64,000 bases of DNA, taken from positions 103,304,696 to 103,368,695 of the forward strand of contig NC_135720.1 of the NCBI RefSeq assembly GCF_964656455.1. The letters run 5' to 3'. This stretch comes from Halichoerus grypus (lineage: Eukaryota; Chordata; Mammalia; Carnivora; Phocidae). Position numbers and translations under genes: made by a program. Shown here piece by piece: positions 12,569-24,340 of the stretch. The notes beneath the pieces are model-generated. The model was not told where the DNA came from. It did no database searches and saw only the letters and a program-made list of their open reading frames with translations. Numbering within the stretch: position 1 is the first letter of the stretch; every line of letters begins with the position of its first letter.

Positions 12569-13509
12569 AAGGATGTATTTAAACAGACGTTGGATGACTT
12601 CCACAGGGCTAGGTGTAGAAAGAATCTGTGTATTTAGACCTAGCACGTAGTCTGGGGCACATAGTAGGTGTTCATTAGACGGTAGCCCTTGTTAGCAAAT
12701 CTGTTTGCACTCTAGTGGCCTGTTATTTTAATCTTCTTGTGCAAAGATTATTTCATGGCAAGCATGAAAGGGGTCAGTACTTATTACATGAAGAGTTTGT
12801 TAAGGTTAGAAATGTGTTAAAATGATGCTGTGCTTTTGCAGTGCTGGAGTGACTCAGAGTAGCAAGGGAGGGGTTATCTCTCCTGTGTCCTGGGGTTGCT
12901 GTAGCTCACACAGGAGTTCACGTGCTCGGGCATTATATCTGGTTGAACTTAACAACAAAACTGGGCTGTGAGGCGTTTGAAGGCAGCAACACCAGCCTTT
13001 ACTTCCTCATCCCCCACGAGTCTTCGCAAGAGCGAAACATTGGTCAGGTGCTCGGGGAGTTTCTCAGAGACTGACTGAGTGCTTGTTTAATAAAATCTTG
13101 CCAATCCTGGTGACCAGATCTAGAAAGTGTTAAATATGCCGATGGTTCTCTTTTGTCCAAAATGTGTCCTGTTCGCTCACTTAGATATGGGAACTTAATA
13201 GTTTGCAATGGCAATGTAAAAATCAGAATTTCAGGAAAGTACCTTTTATATACAATTAGATATTTTCTGCTTATATGGCTTTTTAAAATCTCTCCTGACT
13301 CTGAAAATTGGGAAATGAGGTCATGCCCGGTGAGCTTAGGCTGGCTAGAGTTCCCCAGCTTTCTGATTGCTGTCATCTATTTCCTACAAGGATCGCTGGG
13401 CCAGAGTTGCTCTCCTGGTTGGCTGTGATGGATGGGGAGCCTCTCCTGCGGGAGCCCAAAATGCTCTGTAGGTCTCTTTCCCAGGAGCCAGCTGGCTTGC
13501 ATGGATGGT

Positions 13510-13550
13510 ACGTGTATGTGTGTGGGCATCCGTGCTCGTGCGTGCACAGA
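13510..13550 (+). repeat. Short imperfect GT/GC tract
   Basis: gtacgtgtatgtgtgtggg followed by cgtgctcgtgcgtgcac; degenerate alternating tract. Confidence 0.6.
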
Positions 13551-13983
13551 TGCACGTAGAGAGCATGCATTCTCAAGAAGAACGATATCTCCCCAAGGGA
13601 GTAAAATTGGCTCGTGTGGGGTGAAAAATCTTACTCTTTTTTATAGAGAAAGCACAAATACATGTATAGCACATCCACAGATGTACAGTGTATCTGTGGT
13701 ATTACATTTTCATTGGGGTGATGAGAGAAAAAATGTCTGAAAAGGCTTCTTAGGGGAGACGATAATGAGAAAAGAGTTGAAAAACACTGATACAGACTTA
13801 GAGCAGATACTCTGACATATAAAAATACCCACGCATTTGTGTGCCCGCATGTACACCACACATACATGCACATACGTCTATTAGGCATAGAGACACACAC
13901 ATATGTATACTATAGTAGATTCACCCCAAATTTGAATTGGTGACAGGGACAGGACTGAATTCTGTGTTCTTTGTGAAACTTTC

Positions 13984-14181
13984 TTTTTTTTTTAAGATTT
14001 TATTTATTTATTTGAGAGAGAATGAACCAGAGAGAGCACAAGCACACAGAGGGAGAGGGAGAAGGAGAAGCAGACTCCTTGCTGAGCAGGGAGCCTGATG
14101 CGGGACTCGATCCCAGGACCCCTAGGATCATGACCTGAGCCGGAGGCAGACACTTAACCGACTGCGCCACCCAGGTGCCCC
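13984..14181 (-). mobile_element. CAN-SINE, antisense
   Basis: Typical antisense element: T-run, aagattttatttatttattt, AG-rich body, 'ccgactgcgccacccaggtgcccc' type head (reverse). The target duplication is not clear. It lies just before 14182 in unassigned intronic DNA. Confidence 0.92.
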
Positions 14182-14889
14182 TGCCATTCTCATTTTAACT
14201 TGCAGACACTTCGGTTAGCATTGTGCAGTCTTCAAACACAGATAATCCACATTTGCTGTCATTCAGTGGAAAGGCTGCTTGTTAGAAATGAGCTGGATCA
14301 CCAGTTGACTCCCCCAGACATCTGTCGAGTCCCTCCCTGGTCGGGGGTGTTGCAGGGTATCCCATGGGGGATGCAGAGGTAGAGCACTCGGCCCCCGGAT
14401 CTGGGGACCCCCAAGGCAGAGTCAGGGTTAAGGATGGAACTTACAAGCATGAGCACCCCTGATGTCATTGAAGGACGGGAGGTGACCGAAATAGCCCAAG
14501 ACAGGGGCGGGGGCTTGCCTCACGTCCTTTGGAACTCCTGATCCAATTTTCTCTTCTCTCACTACCCTTTATCAACCTTATCCTGATCTTCGTCTTTCCT
14601 CTTAAGTATTTTTGCTGTGATCAGACCATGTTTTGGTTTAGAATGATTGCAAATCTTTTTGGAAGTAGGTGGTCTATATAAAATATATATAACATAAAAT
14701 TGAAGTCTAATTTTTAGAAAAAGTCTTGTTACACGTTTGTACAGCTAATAACTGTATTCGACCAGGCTGTCAAGAATCAGTGTTGAATTCCTTGCACCCC
14801 ATCTCAGTGATCTCCTTTGCCATCATACTGACCCTCTGTCCACACTTACTCCTCTGGTTACTTCCATGATATATTCCTGACCCTCCTAG

Positions 14890-15120
14890 GAATGCACCCG
14901 GGGAGTTTCAAGAAATGCCAACACTTGGCCCTACTCTGGACCAATTCAATCAGAGTCTCTGGGAGTGGGACCCAAATATCTGCATATCTTAAAACTCCCC
15001 TCGTGATTCTAATTGCAGCCAAACTGGGCATTGCTTGTTTAATCCATTTGGTCCCTCAAATGACTACACGTTAGAACCTTCCAGGGAACTTCTGAAAAGG
15101 ACAAGACCCTAGACTCCACC
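14890..15120 (+). mobile_element. MER5A-like relics, possibly two overlapping copies
   Basis: 14890-15025 carries 'aatcagagtctctgggagtg' and 'aaatatctgcatatctta' in MER5A order. A second head-like stretch begins near 15053 (ctcaaatgactacacgtta) with 'aaaaggacaagaccctagac'. Confidence 0.5.
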
Positions 15121-15418
15121 AGGGAACTCGGGTGTGGAAAGAGAAATCTGTATTTTCTGTTGCCTTAATGCCAGACTTTCATGTTGCAGCTTCTGGCTTC
15201 TAGACACACCATTTTCTTTACTTGGAAAGTTCTTCTCTCTTTCTTTTTCTCTTTCCCTTCTTGGAAACCAGCTCAGGATTTTGCCATTTTGAAGAAACCC
15301 CTTTCTGATTGACACGCACCCTCTCCTGCATCCCCTGGGGTCTTGTGCCCTCTGTCTCAGTTCACAGAATATGGATTTGCAATACCAGCTTTGCATATGA
15401 TTAAAATAGGTGTGATTT

Positions 15419-15597
15419 GGGGCGCCTGGGTGGCTCAGTTGGTTAAGTGTCTGCTTTCGGCTCAGGTCATGATCCCAGGATCCTGGGATGGAGCCCCCAG
15501 TGGGGCTACCTGCTCCACGGGGAGTCTGCTTCTCCCTCTCACACTCCCTCTGCTTGTGTTCTCTCTCTCTGTCAAATAAATAAATAAAATCTTTAAA
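15419..15597 (+). mobile_element. CAN-SINE, sense
   Basis: Sense head ggcgcctgggtggctcag, CT-rich 3' part and (AAAT)n tail. It is bracketed by a perfect 16-bp duplication, aaaataggtgtgattt, at 15403-15418 and 15598-15613. Confidence 0.95.
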
Positions 15598-15900
15598 AAA
15601 ATAGGTGTGATTTTAGGCACACAAAGAAAAACTCCCAAATAGTGCAGCTACCCCTTGGAGACTGAAATGGTTATTCCCATTTTGCGTAAGTGAAGCATCC
15701 GAGGTCAGATATGGGGTGGGATGATAAGGGGGACAGGACAGGTGAAGGTGGGGTGAGGAGCGTATACAGAATTGTAGAACTGAACGTCCGTGAGCCCTCC
15801 CTGTCTGGTGAGCAGCTACCCTGCGTCAGGCGCAGGACAGGAGATGAGGGACACGTTCCCAGCCCACAGTGAGCTTGCTCCCTGTTAGATGTACAGTCGC

Positions 15901-16250
15901 TCAGCAATTTCTACACCTCCTTCACAGGGTTGTTGGGAGGATTTCATGACTTAATGTCTGCAAAGGGCTTAAAATAGTGCCTGCCATGTAGTAAGTGCTC
16001 TGTAGATGTTGACTATTATTTTTTTTAAAGACTTTATTTATTTATTTGACAGAGAAAGAGAGAGCACAAGCAGGGGGAGCACAGAGGAGGGAGTGGGAGA
16101 GGGAGAAGCAGGCTTCCCGCTGAGCAGGGCGCCCGATGTGGGGCTCGATCCCAGGACCCTGGGATCATGACCTGAGCCGAAGGCAGATGTTTAACGACTG
16201 AGCCCCCCAGGCGCCCCAGATGTTGACTATTATTATTTGGCTTTGCACAT
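15901..16250 (+). repeat. MIR (sense), split by a CAN-SINE
   Basis: 'cacagggttgttgggaggat', 'aaagggcttaaaatagtgcc' and 'agtaagtgctctgtagatgt' are MIR 3' blocks. The tail resumes after the SINE at 16218. Confidence 0.85.
16021..16217 (-). mobile_element. CAN-SINE, antisense, inserted in a MIR
   Basis: Flanked by a perfect 17-bp duplication, agatgttgactattatt, at 16004-16020 and 16218-16234. It splits a sense MIR whose tail resumes at 16218. Confidence 0.95.
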
Positions 16251-16289
16251 GGCTGTGCTGCCCTCCTCATGCTCTATGGCATCGAAAAT

Positions 16290-16470
16290 TTTTTTCTTAT
16301 TGAGGTATAATTGACATACAACATTATGTTAGTTTCAAGTTATGAAATAATGATTTGGTGTTTGCATACAAGTCTAGTAAACATCCATCACCATACATAG
16401 TTATACTTTTGTCTTTTTTTCTTGTGATGAGAACTTCTAAGACTTACTCTCTCGGCATTTCTCATTTAAA
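16290..16470. mobile_element. L1 (L1M-type) 3' UTR fragment
   Basis: 'tattgaggtataattgacat', 'acaacattatgttagtttca', 'atccatcaccatacatagtt' and 'cttgtgatgagaacttcta' are in the order of the 3' UTR shared by many old mammalian L1s. Strand not assigned. Confidence 0.75.
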
Positions 16471-16839
16471 GCTTCTGGCCTTTATACCTTCAACAAACAC
16501 TTACCTTGGTATTTCATCTTCTATCAACAAAGGTTCACGGAATGCTGTTAAGTATCCCATGTGGTGGCCAGGCTGGGCTCAGAAATGACAAGAACGAGTC
16601 AGGGTGTCTTTGATCGGGCTGGAGAGGGGGAGGTACCACTTCGACGCATGCTTACCCCTGAGAGAGAGCTGGAGCCAGGAGGAAGGCCCGTGGAGCCCCT
16701 GCAAGGATTCAGAGGGGGCTGCCATTTTAAGCTAAGGGGCGGAGGAAGGCTTCATAGATGCCTGGCATTTGAGGAGGAGCCTGGAAAAGAGCAGGACCGG
16801 TAATGCAAATGGGCCACCCTTTGTCTCTTGGCACCTAGC

Positions 16840-16960
16840 CCTATACTCGGGCATCACCTGTGCTGCCATTTCATCCTTACCTCATGAAGTCGGTCCTCTT
16901 AGGATTCCCACTTCAAGGATGGGGAAACTGAGGCTTAGAAAGGTGGTCGCCAACTCTCAG
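16840..16960 (-). repeat. MIR (antisense), partial
   Basis: 'gatggggaaactgaggctta' is the diagnostic antisense MIR block, followed by gaaaggtggtcgccaact. Confidence 0.75.
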
Positions 16961-17066
16961 TATCTCGGAGCTAGAGGGAATATGGTCAGGCAGAGAGCAG
17001 CGGGGAGTGGAGAAGACATTCCAGGTGGAGGGAGCAGTGGAAAGTGAGACAGAGCATGAGAGTTTA

Positions 17067-17093
17067 GGGCGTGGGGTGGGGGTGGGGGTGGGT
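17067..17093 (+). other. Putative G-quadruplex-forming tract
   Basis: gggcgtggggtgggggtggg and a further ggtggg give at least four G-runs of three or more with loops of one to three bases. Confidence 0.6.
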
Positions 17094-17689
17094 CCAGTGA
17101 CAAACCTACTTTGGCCATGCCCAGAGGAGGACCAAGAATTACATTGGTTGTCCAGATGATAATCACATGATCTGACGTTTGGCACCCGTCATGATGCTGG
17201 GGCAAGGTCTGGAGGCCCCCACTGTGCCTGCCATCGATCCATTAATGCTGGATGCTGGGGCAATCCAGAAGGACCCAGGAGTGGTGGCCGGGGTGGTAGC
17301 GAGGGGCAAGAGTTATTAATTAGTTATTAAACTAAGTAAGTTGAATTATGCTTATTGTTAATTATTGTTGTTACGATCATAGCTGGTTTTGATTTTGAAA
17401 CTTTTTAGGGGGAGCTGGTGGAGTATATGAAATCAATAACATGACCTTAAAGACGAATTTTCAAAAAATTCCTTAAAAAAATGTATGGCTGCTCTCTCTA
17501 TTTAGCTTTGAGCTACTGAGACCTAGAAGCTAGTGCCCCTGATGCTCTCCTACGTGTGAGAGCAGCTGCTGCTTCCAGATGGCATTTGAAGCCTTTCTTT
17601 AAGGGGCCAGAGGTCGTCCCCCCCAACCCCACTCTTCAGTAGAAGAGCCACTTACGTTTTTTTTATTTTAACTTTTAAAAAGCCTATTT

Positions 17690-17880
17690 CCACTGTGATT
17701 ATTTTGTTGTCTTCACAACATCCTTCTGAGCTGAGTAAAACTCATATAATTATACCTTTTTTGCAGATATGGAAACTAAGACCCCCCCCCCCCAACACAC
17801 ACAGAGATGAAAATAAGAGATTAGCCCAACTTTACAGGGTGGGTCAACAAGCCAGAGCCCCAGAGTCAGGTGGCCCTCGC
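17690..17880 (-). repeat. MIR (antisense), with an internal C-run
   Basis: 'cttcacaacatccttctgag' and 'ttgcagatatggaaactaag' match MIR. A run of 12 C (17782-17793) and an ACAC stretch replace part of the core. Confidence 0.75.
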
Positions 17881-18184
17881 ACAGCCTCATGGAGACCTGG
17901 TTGTGACCAGCGTGGCGAGGCTCAGGGGAGGGTCCAGCATGCTCCATGAAAGGTCTTCCCAGGTGCTGCATCAGAACAAGGACCAGATGTGTCTAGGGAA
18001 GCTTCTTTTTCTTTCCCTCATTCCTACATCCAAGAGTTCAACAGATGGGGTAAATGTAGACCCTGCCTTCCCTCCATCCAGCCCTATCTGTAGGAGAGGA
18101 CTTCCCAAAGCAGTGGTTCATTTGCTTCCCTTTGCTGCGTAACACTTGCTACCGATGTAATGGTTTAAAACCAATGCATTTATT

Positions 18185-18261
18185 TATTTATTTATTTATT
18201 TTATTAGGTACTGTACAGTGGTTAACTGAACATAATAAAATAAATAAATAAATTAAAAACC
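18185..18261. mobile_element. 77-bp hairpin-forming insertion in an MLT1-type LTR
   Basis: Flanked by 14-bp near-duplicates (ccaatgcatttatt at 18171-18184, ccaatgcacttatt at 18262-18275). The arms 18186-18206 and 18233-18253 are perfect 21-bp reverse complements built of TTTA units around a 26-base loop. The identity of the loop sequence is unknown. Confidence 0.6.
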
Positions 18262-18470
18262 CCAATGCACTTATTATCACAGAGTTTCTATGGGTCGGGA
18301 GTCTGACATCCCTGGGTTCTCTTCTCAACACCTCCTCTAGAGCTGAGTGTCCTTTCCAAGTCCTCGTGGTTGTTGGCAGAAGTGGGACTGGGGCCCTGAG
18401 TCCCTGAGTCCCCTCACAGTGGCCTGCCACAGGGCCCTCGACACGGGTACTTCACATCATGGCAGCTTGT

Positions 18471-18520
18471 TTCTTCTTCTTCTTCTTTTTCTTCTTCTTC
18501 TTCTTCTTCTTCTTCTTCTT
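18471..18520 (+). repeat. (CTT)n microsatellite
   Basis: About 50 bp of TTC units with one interruption, at the poly-T end of a CAN-SINE. Confidence 0.95.
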
Positions 18521-18529
18521 TAAAATATT

Positions 18530-18572
<43 letters not shown>

Positions 18573-18738
18573 TTTGTCAGAGAGAGAGAGAGAGAGTACA
18601 AGCAGGGGAAGTGGTGGGCAGAGAGAGAAGCAGGCTCCCCTCTGAGCAGGGAGCCCGATGCGGGACTCGATCCTAGGACCTGAGATCATAACTTGAGCCG
18701 AAGGCAGATGCTTAACTGACTGAGCCACCCAGGGGCCC
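18476..18738 (-). mobile_element. CAN-SINE, antisense, with two expanded microsatellites
   Basis: The antisense element starts with a (CTT)n tract replacing the usual T-run, followed by an expanded (TTTA)n tract and the normal SINE body ending gccacccaggggcccc. The flanks are an imperfect duplication (catggcagcttgtttctt against catagcaacttgcttctt). It sits inside an older MLT1-type LTR. Confidence 0.92.
18530..18575 (+). repeat. (TTTA)n microsatellite
   Basis: About eleven TTTA units inside the same CAN-SINE. Confidence 0.95.
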
Positions 18739-19059
18739 CATAGCAACTTGCTTCTTTAAGGCCAGCAGGAAGTTTTTCCCATGCTTTCTCCTGATTAAGT
18801 CAGGCCCACTCAGGACAGTCTCCTTTTGATTAATTTAAGATCAACTGATTCGGGGCTGCGATTATATCTGCAAAATTCTTGCACCTTTACTATATTCTGT
18901 TGGCTAGAATCAAGTCATAGATCCCATCCACACTCAAGGGAGGGGATTTTGCAAGAGCATAAATGCCTCAGCAGACAGGAGTCATTGTTAGTGTGTGGGG
19001 GGCGGTCACCTTAGGGTCTATCTGTCATAGGTAGGTTGAGCTAACTTTCCTCTACACAT

Positions 19060-19200
19060 AATAACATTAGTCAAGCACTTCATATACACCAGCTTCTCAG
19101 ATCCCCGAGACTTCATGGGGAAGGAATTGATATGGGCCCATTTCACAGTAAAGGAAGCTGTGGTTTGAGACCCAGTTTTACTCCGACCTTCCTGGATGCT
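19060..19200 (-). repeat. MIR (antisense), diverged
   Basis: 'agtcaagcacttcatataca' and 'cccatttcacagtaaaggaa' are antisense MIR blocks. Confidence 0.65.
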
Positions 19201-19289
19201 TACCCACTTTATATTTCTTCCCACGCTTAGATCAAGAGCACATCTATGACCTTGGACTTGGCATCATTGGGTATTCTGAGGGAGGAAGG

Positions 19290-19470
19290 ACACTCCTACT
19301 ATGTAACGGGTTTTTGCGTATATTCCCTTATAACCATTCTGCAGTGTGAATGCCATTATCCAAATTTTTACTACGAGGCAACTCACTTGCAGGCTCAGAG
19401 AGGTTATATGTGACATTGTAGTGGTTATAGCTGTCGGGAGTCAGATGTTAAACCCAGCATCTTTCTACCA
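19290..19470 (-). repeat. MIR (antisense), diverged
   Basis: 'attcccttataaccattctg' and 'caggctcagagaggttatat' match antisense MIR. Confidence 0.7.
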
Positions 19471-21949
19471 CGCTCTATTCCATCCGGCACCCATGGGCCA
19501 ACCCAAATCATTTTCTAAAACAAAAAGACGACAAAAATAAAAGTCAAGATGGAGGGTTTTTTCGTTCGTTTGTTTGCTTTAGTAGGCAGGGACTTGTTTT
19601 GCTGCCTCTTTAACCTGCTGGCCTGTTGCTGGAATGGAAATTAGTAATGGAAACCACTTTAAAAAATAATAGCACCAGGCTGGTGCTGTCTACAGGGAGA
19701 CAGAGGGTGAGGCTTTCAGAGGAGGGCAGACAGTCTACTTTGTTTTGCTTGATCTTTATAATACCTTTCCTTTGTAAAACAGACTGCAGCCTAAAGCATA
19801 TTTGTATAATTATATAGTCGCATCATCCTAACAACTCCGCTTGTGTGTCCCTACTTTACACACAACGGAAAGTTTCAGAGAGATACTTGGTGTCTTGCCC
19901 AAGGTCCACACGGTGCATACGATGAAGAGCTGGGTCTACCGCACAGGTTTTACCACGAAGCTCTCCATCTGTCCTCCCCTCTCATGAGCAAAGGTGATAT
20001 ATGCGTGGGGCTGTCACTGAGGCGAGCTTACGGCTGGGAGAGCAATTCGATTATGGACCCACAGAGTTGACCCCCAAACTTAACCAGCCACAGCTTATGG
20101 GTAAAACTCAAACCACTAGCTCAGGGCTGGTACTTTACTGTCGGCTCCCATCCTGGAGGGCGATGTGACTTGCCCTGCCCTCTGCCCCTTGGGGGATTTT
20201 GGTAACTTTAATGGGATGCCTCGCTTTTTCAAGCTCATTTTTGGTTTCCTTAAATATTTATGAAACAGAACCAGGCTGAGAATCCTGGTAAAGAGCAAGA
20301 TGGGCCCTTTCCGTTTTCCCATTTAGACTACACTGTACTGCCTGGTTTACGTGTTTACATGTTACCTGAGGCTGTGAAAGCAGCACCCAAGATCCCGGTT
20401 ATACAGTGATATTCGGCACAGAAAGGTGGTGGATCTAGAAAACCACTTCCATCAATCTTAATTTTAGTCTGGGGATTTTCCTCAATGCTTTTTCCAAAGT
20501 TTCAAAGCAGCCCTGACTCTTGCCAGCCAAAATGATTTCTTTTTTACAGAGGTAGTAGCGGGAATAAGGATGTTTACAGAACAATACCACCTCAATGGAA
20601 TGCTGGGGCTACTTGTAGGAGAAGTGGGAATGGGGGGGCGGTCTCTGAGGTCCCAGTGATCACAATCAGGAAAGGGGACATCGTTCATATAGAATGACAC
20701 CTGGAAAGTATCCCTGGGGACCATGAGAGTCTTCAGTTAGAGCAAATCATGCTATGTATTCCCTCCTCCCCTCAACATTTTGACGGGAGTGAAATAGGAT
20801 TTGAATGGACATCAAGTACAGCCTGGAAGGGCAGACCAAGTCCCACATGTCAGCCCCTTCAGGCTCCAGAGCAGTTCTATCCCACACTTGGGCAGGAGAT
20901 TCATGCTGCTCCCTGGGATGCGGAGAGCCTTGGCCCTCAGTACTGACCCGCTATACTCATAACCAGGATCCCTTAGACTCAGACTGGCCTTCAGTTTTCT
21001 TCCCAGGACATTGCCGCCCTGCCAGTGACTTTAGGAGTATATCACATGTTTCTTTCTCCAGTGGAGACCACAGTTTAGCAGAAGAGAGAAAGCTTGGACT
21101 TCCACACCAACAAGTATCTAACTTCAAAGGTCAGGGGAAGATAGTGCTGAATGCTGAGTTTGGAAAAAGAGCAATGACTGCTGGCCAGGGAGTTATCAAG
21201 AAAGGCTTGGTAGAGTGAGACATGATGTTCATACATGTCTGTAGGAAGCAAACACTTGCAGAGCTTCCCACATACCAGCTAAGTTAATGGGGTCAGATGC
21301 TTGGGTTCAGTCCACAGTACCACTCATGTTGCTATTCTCAGCATCTTCCACTGACTGCCAATGGAAGGGTATCAGGTCTCTGTTCCATGAGAAGCACAGG
21401 AGCCACACCGACTTTCAAGTGAGACACACCGCCACTGATACATATGAATAGTTCATGGAAGATGACTCAGGTAGATGCTGTTCTGGAAATGTGCACAAGA
21501 AATATGGCTCCAGGTCGTCTGTCCCCTGAATAAGCCCTTTTCTGGTGGGCAAAGCCACAATCACTGCCTCTTTGTAATCCAAGCATTTATGATGCCATGA
21601 ATGCTTATGCTCCTGGCCGCCATACTTGTGGATTGTAGTGGAGATTACATCCTTACCAGGTTCTCTACCCCATGAATGGGCAGATGGGAAATCTCAGCTC
21701 TAAAAATCAGGAAAAGACCTCATGCTTCCTCGAGCTCAATAATTTCCAAGTATTTCCAAGGAATTTTTGTCATAAGCTAAATCATATATAGAACCTTACT
21801 ATATGAAGAAAGATAGAAGAGGGGCTACTCTGGTCCACCTCCCTTACCCTAAGGTGGCCCTGAGGCACCTCTGAAGAACCCTGGAGCTCCAGGGATCATG
21901 GTCCCCAAACCTCAGATCATGCTTACCACTGACCCCTATTCTTAGGCAA

Positions 21950-22080
21950 CAAAGTTCTCTCATCCAAATTAATGCCCGGAAGGATTTTTACTTGCCTGAG
22001 GTCACATAGCTACTCATGGACCAAGATGGGACTGGAACCTGGGTTTTCTGACTCCAGCCAGTGCTTCTTACCCTCTGGGT
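21950..22080 (-). repeat. MIR (antisense), partial
   Basis: 'cttgcctgaggtcacatagc' and 'tgggactggaacctgggttt' are antisense MIR core blocks. Confidence 0.7.
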
Positions 22081-23599
22081 GGCCTTGTCCAATTACACTA
22101 AGGATTGTGACAACTCTCCATTCTTGATACACCAAAGAACCCAGTAATACCAGAAGACAACGATGGTATGTCAGTCAGGAACTCAATGGAAATTATTGGC
22201 AATCCTTGGAATTGGCACTTGGAAGAGAGTTTAGGAAAGAGGCTATTTACAAGGGTATGGCCAGGGTTTAGAGGCACCATCAGGATATAGTGGAGAAATA
22301 TATCTGGGAGAGCAACAGCAAGGGCCCTTTACCACTCTTAGGCCTGAACCTTTACCTAAACACAGAGACAGTCAGTAGAAGGTGTGTGCCCCTCAGTAAA
22401 GAGATGTGGCCAACTGGAAGCAGCCCAATAAGGGTGGAGCCAGGGCAGTAAAGACCCTGACTTTATGTTCCTTCAGACCTCCTGTCTTCCTCTGGTTCCT
22501 CCCTGGTCAACCACATTCTCAGCAGTCAGAGGGCAAGGAAGCCCTTGATGGTTTCCCCCGTCTCAGCCTCCCAGGGTGCAGGCCAGGTGGAACAGGTGAA
22601 GAGGTGGTATGGAGGGACAAACAGAGATTTCCAACTGGTGAAGAAGTTGTCACTTCACTGTTGCACTTCCTGGTCAAACATTGTTTTGAGATGAGCTTGC
22701 TTTTTACAGAAAGGTAATGATGGGAGGAAGTTTATGAGGAGGCTAAATATGCATACTTCCTGTTCTGCTGTACTAAAATGGTACAATAACTTTTAGATTC
22801 TTTGCTTCAAATTAATATGCAAGACTAAATCCTCACGTTTCTGCTCTAGGTAGAATGGATTGCTTTAGGATCTGCTTCGTGTATATCTCTCGGGATCCGT
22901 CTCTCACCATGCCCTGCCCAAGCAATAACCGTACTGAACAAACAACTCAAGGTTCCCAGAGGGGCCCGACTATCTGGGCTCCCAGTCCCTGCACATGCTT
23001 CTCTCTCTACCTTGGAGGTTCCTTTTCATCCTTTTTGCCTGGACTGAGCCCTTGGAAGCCTTTTCAGCCTCTCCCTCCTGCCCATCCTGGTTTAAGCCTC
23101 TTGGGTGTCCCTCCAACATGGTGTGCATGGCTTTGTCAATGCTCCCATCCCATTGCCTTCTAAGAGCATGCTGAATGCTCTGTGCCTGCCCTTGAGGCAG
23201 CCATGGGGTCAAGGATGGCCATTGTTGACCTTACCTCTTTGGTATGGAGCTGCTCAATGGGATGCTTGTTGAGGGAAAGAAGGATTTCCTGCCCACCAGT
23301 CTGCTCATCTTTGGAAAACAAAGTATCATGGAAAACTCAGTGAATTCTTCATGAGTGATTTTGATCAATAGCTGTAAACAAAGGCACTCACCTCATGATT
23401 TCTACTTTTCCTTTAAAGTCCATTCTTAGAACTCCATTTTGTGAGTAACCAGTTCCGGGGAAGGCAACAAGTCCATGAAGGCCTCCCCCTGTGGTGAGTC
23501 ACAGAAGGAGGCCTCCTGGTGACAGCCAAATAGCAAACGTCTGTCTGTGGTTTCACGGTTTACAGAGTCCATGCACTACATTTTCAGCTTGGACCTCAA

Positions 23600-23770
23600 A
23601 ACAAAGCTGTGGAAATGAGCGCCGTTACCTCAAATGTCATCCCCATTTTACTGACAGAAGAAACTCGTGGCTCCCAAAGTCACGTGTCTTGTCCCAAAGT
23701 CAGATGACTTGTCTCAAAGTCACACAGCCACATATAAGTCAGTGTGGGGCTGGGCCTTCCGACCTTCTGC
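23600..23770 (-). repeat. MIR (antisense) containing a three-copy 20-bp tandem repeat
   Basis: 'catccccattttactgacag' and 'caaagtcacacagccacata' match antisense MIR. The 'caaagtca' block has been expanded to three 20-bp units (23671-23730). Confidence 0.8.
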
Positions 23771-24134
23771 CGGGTGACCTTTCCACTCTAGCACAGCGCG
23801 TTTCAGGAGCACCAGCAACACGAAAGAGCATTGGCATCGTCTAGTTGAAGACAGTAGATCACAGACCAGGCGGCCTGGAAAATACTTAAGAATTAATACT
23901 GCTCAACCCTCTCATCTTGAACACAGGGAGCCAGTACATTGATGGTTCCTCTGATGTTTTGGTTTTTGATGCCAAGTATCTTGTTAAATGTTAGGGGGTG
24001 GGCAATTCAATCTTTGCATGGTTTCTCCCTTCCCTTCCTGTCCCAGTAGGTGCTTTTCCACACTCTCTTAGAATATCTTCTCCAAGGACCCAGGTTCTGT
24101 TCATCTCTGTAAGTTATTCAATAAAAAAACAAAA

Positions 24135-24340
24135 CCGTTTTTTGAGGGCCTATTATATGCAGGGTATTATTCTAGGTGCTGGAGTATAGCAGTGAAAGAA
24201 GTAGACATGATCCCTGCCTTCACGAGGCTTATATTCTAATGGATGAGATAGATAGGACGTACAGAGCTAAGTAATGTAATTTCAGATTATACAGAGTGTT
24301 ATTAAGGAAATAAGTAAGGGGCTAATTTACATGGAAGAGG
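24135..24340. repeat. Ancient mammalian repeat, class unassigned
   Basis: 'tgagggcctattatatgcag', 'attattctaggtgctggagt' and 'gatccctgccttcacgaggc' are a common old mammalian repeat pattern. Confidence 0.55.

Larger units (their letters stand above)
18132..19025 (-). mobile_element. MLT1-type LTR (ancient MaLR), carrying two later insertions
   Basis: On the - strand this resembles an MLT1C/D-type LTR; the + strand starts near gctgcgtaacacttgctacc and ends near the 'tgtgtggggggcggtcac' block. It is interrupted by a 77-bp hairpin insertion (18185-18261) and a CAN-SINE (18476-18738). An old non-coding fragment of an endogenous retrovirus-like element; no coding part is present. Confidence 0.6.

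Noticed and set aside
15419..15500. tRNA-like A and B box sequence in the CAN-SINEs
   Set aside because: These are the tRNA-derived heads of SINEs; they do not fold as intact tRNAs, so no tRNA gene is called.
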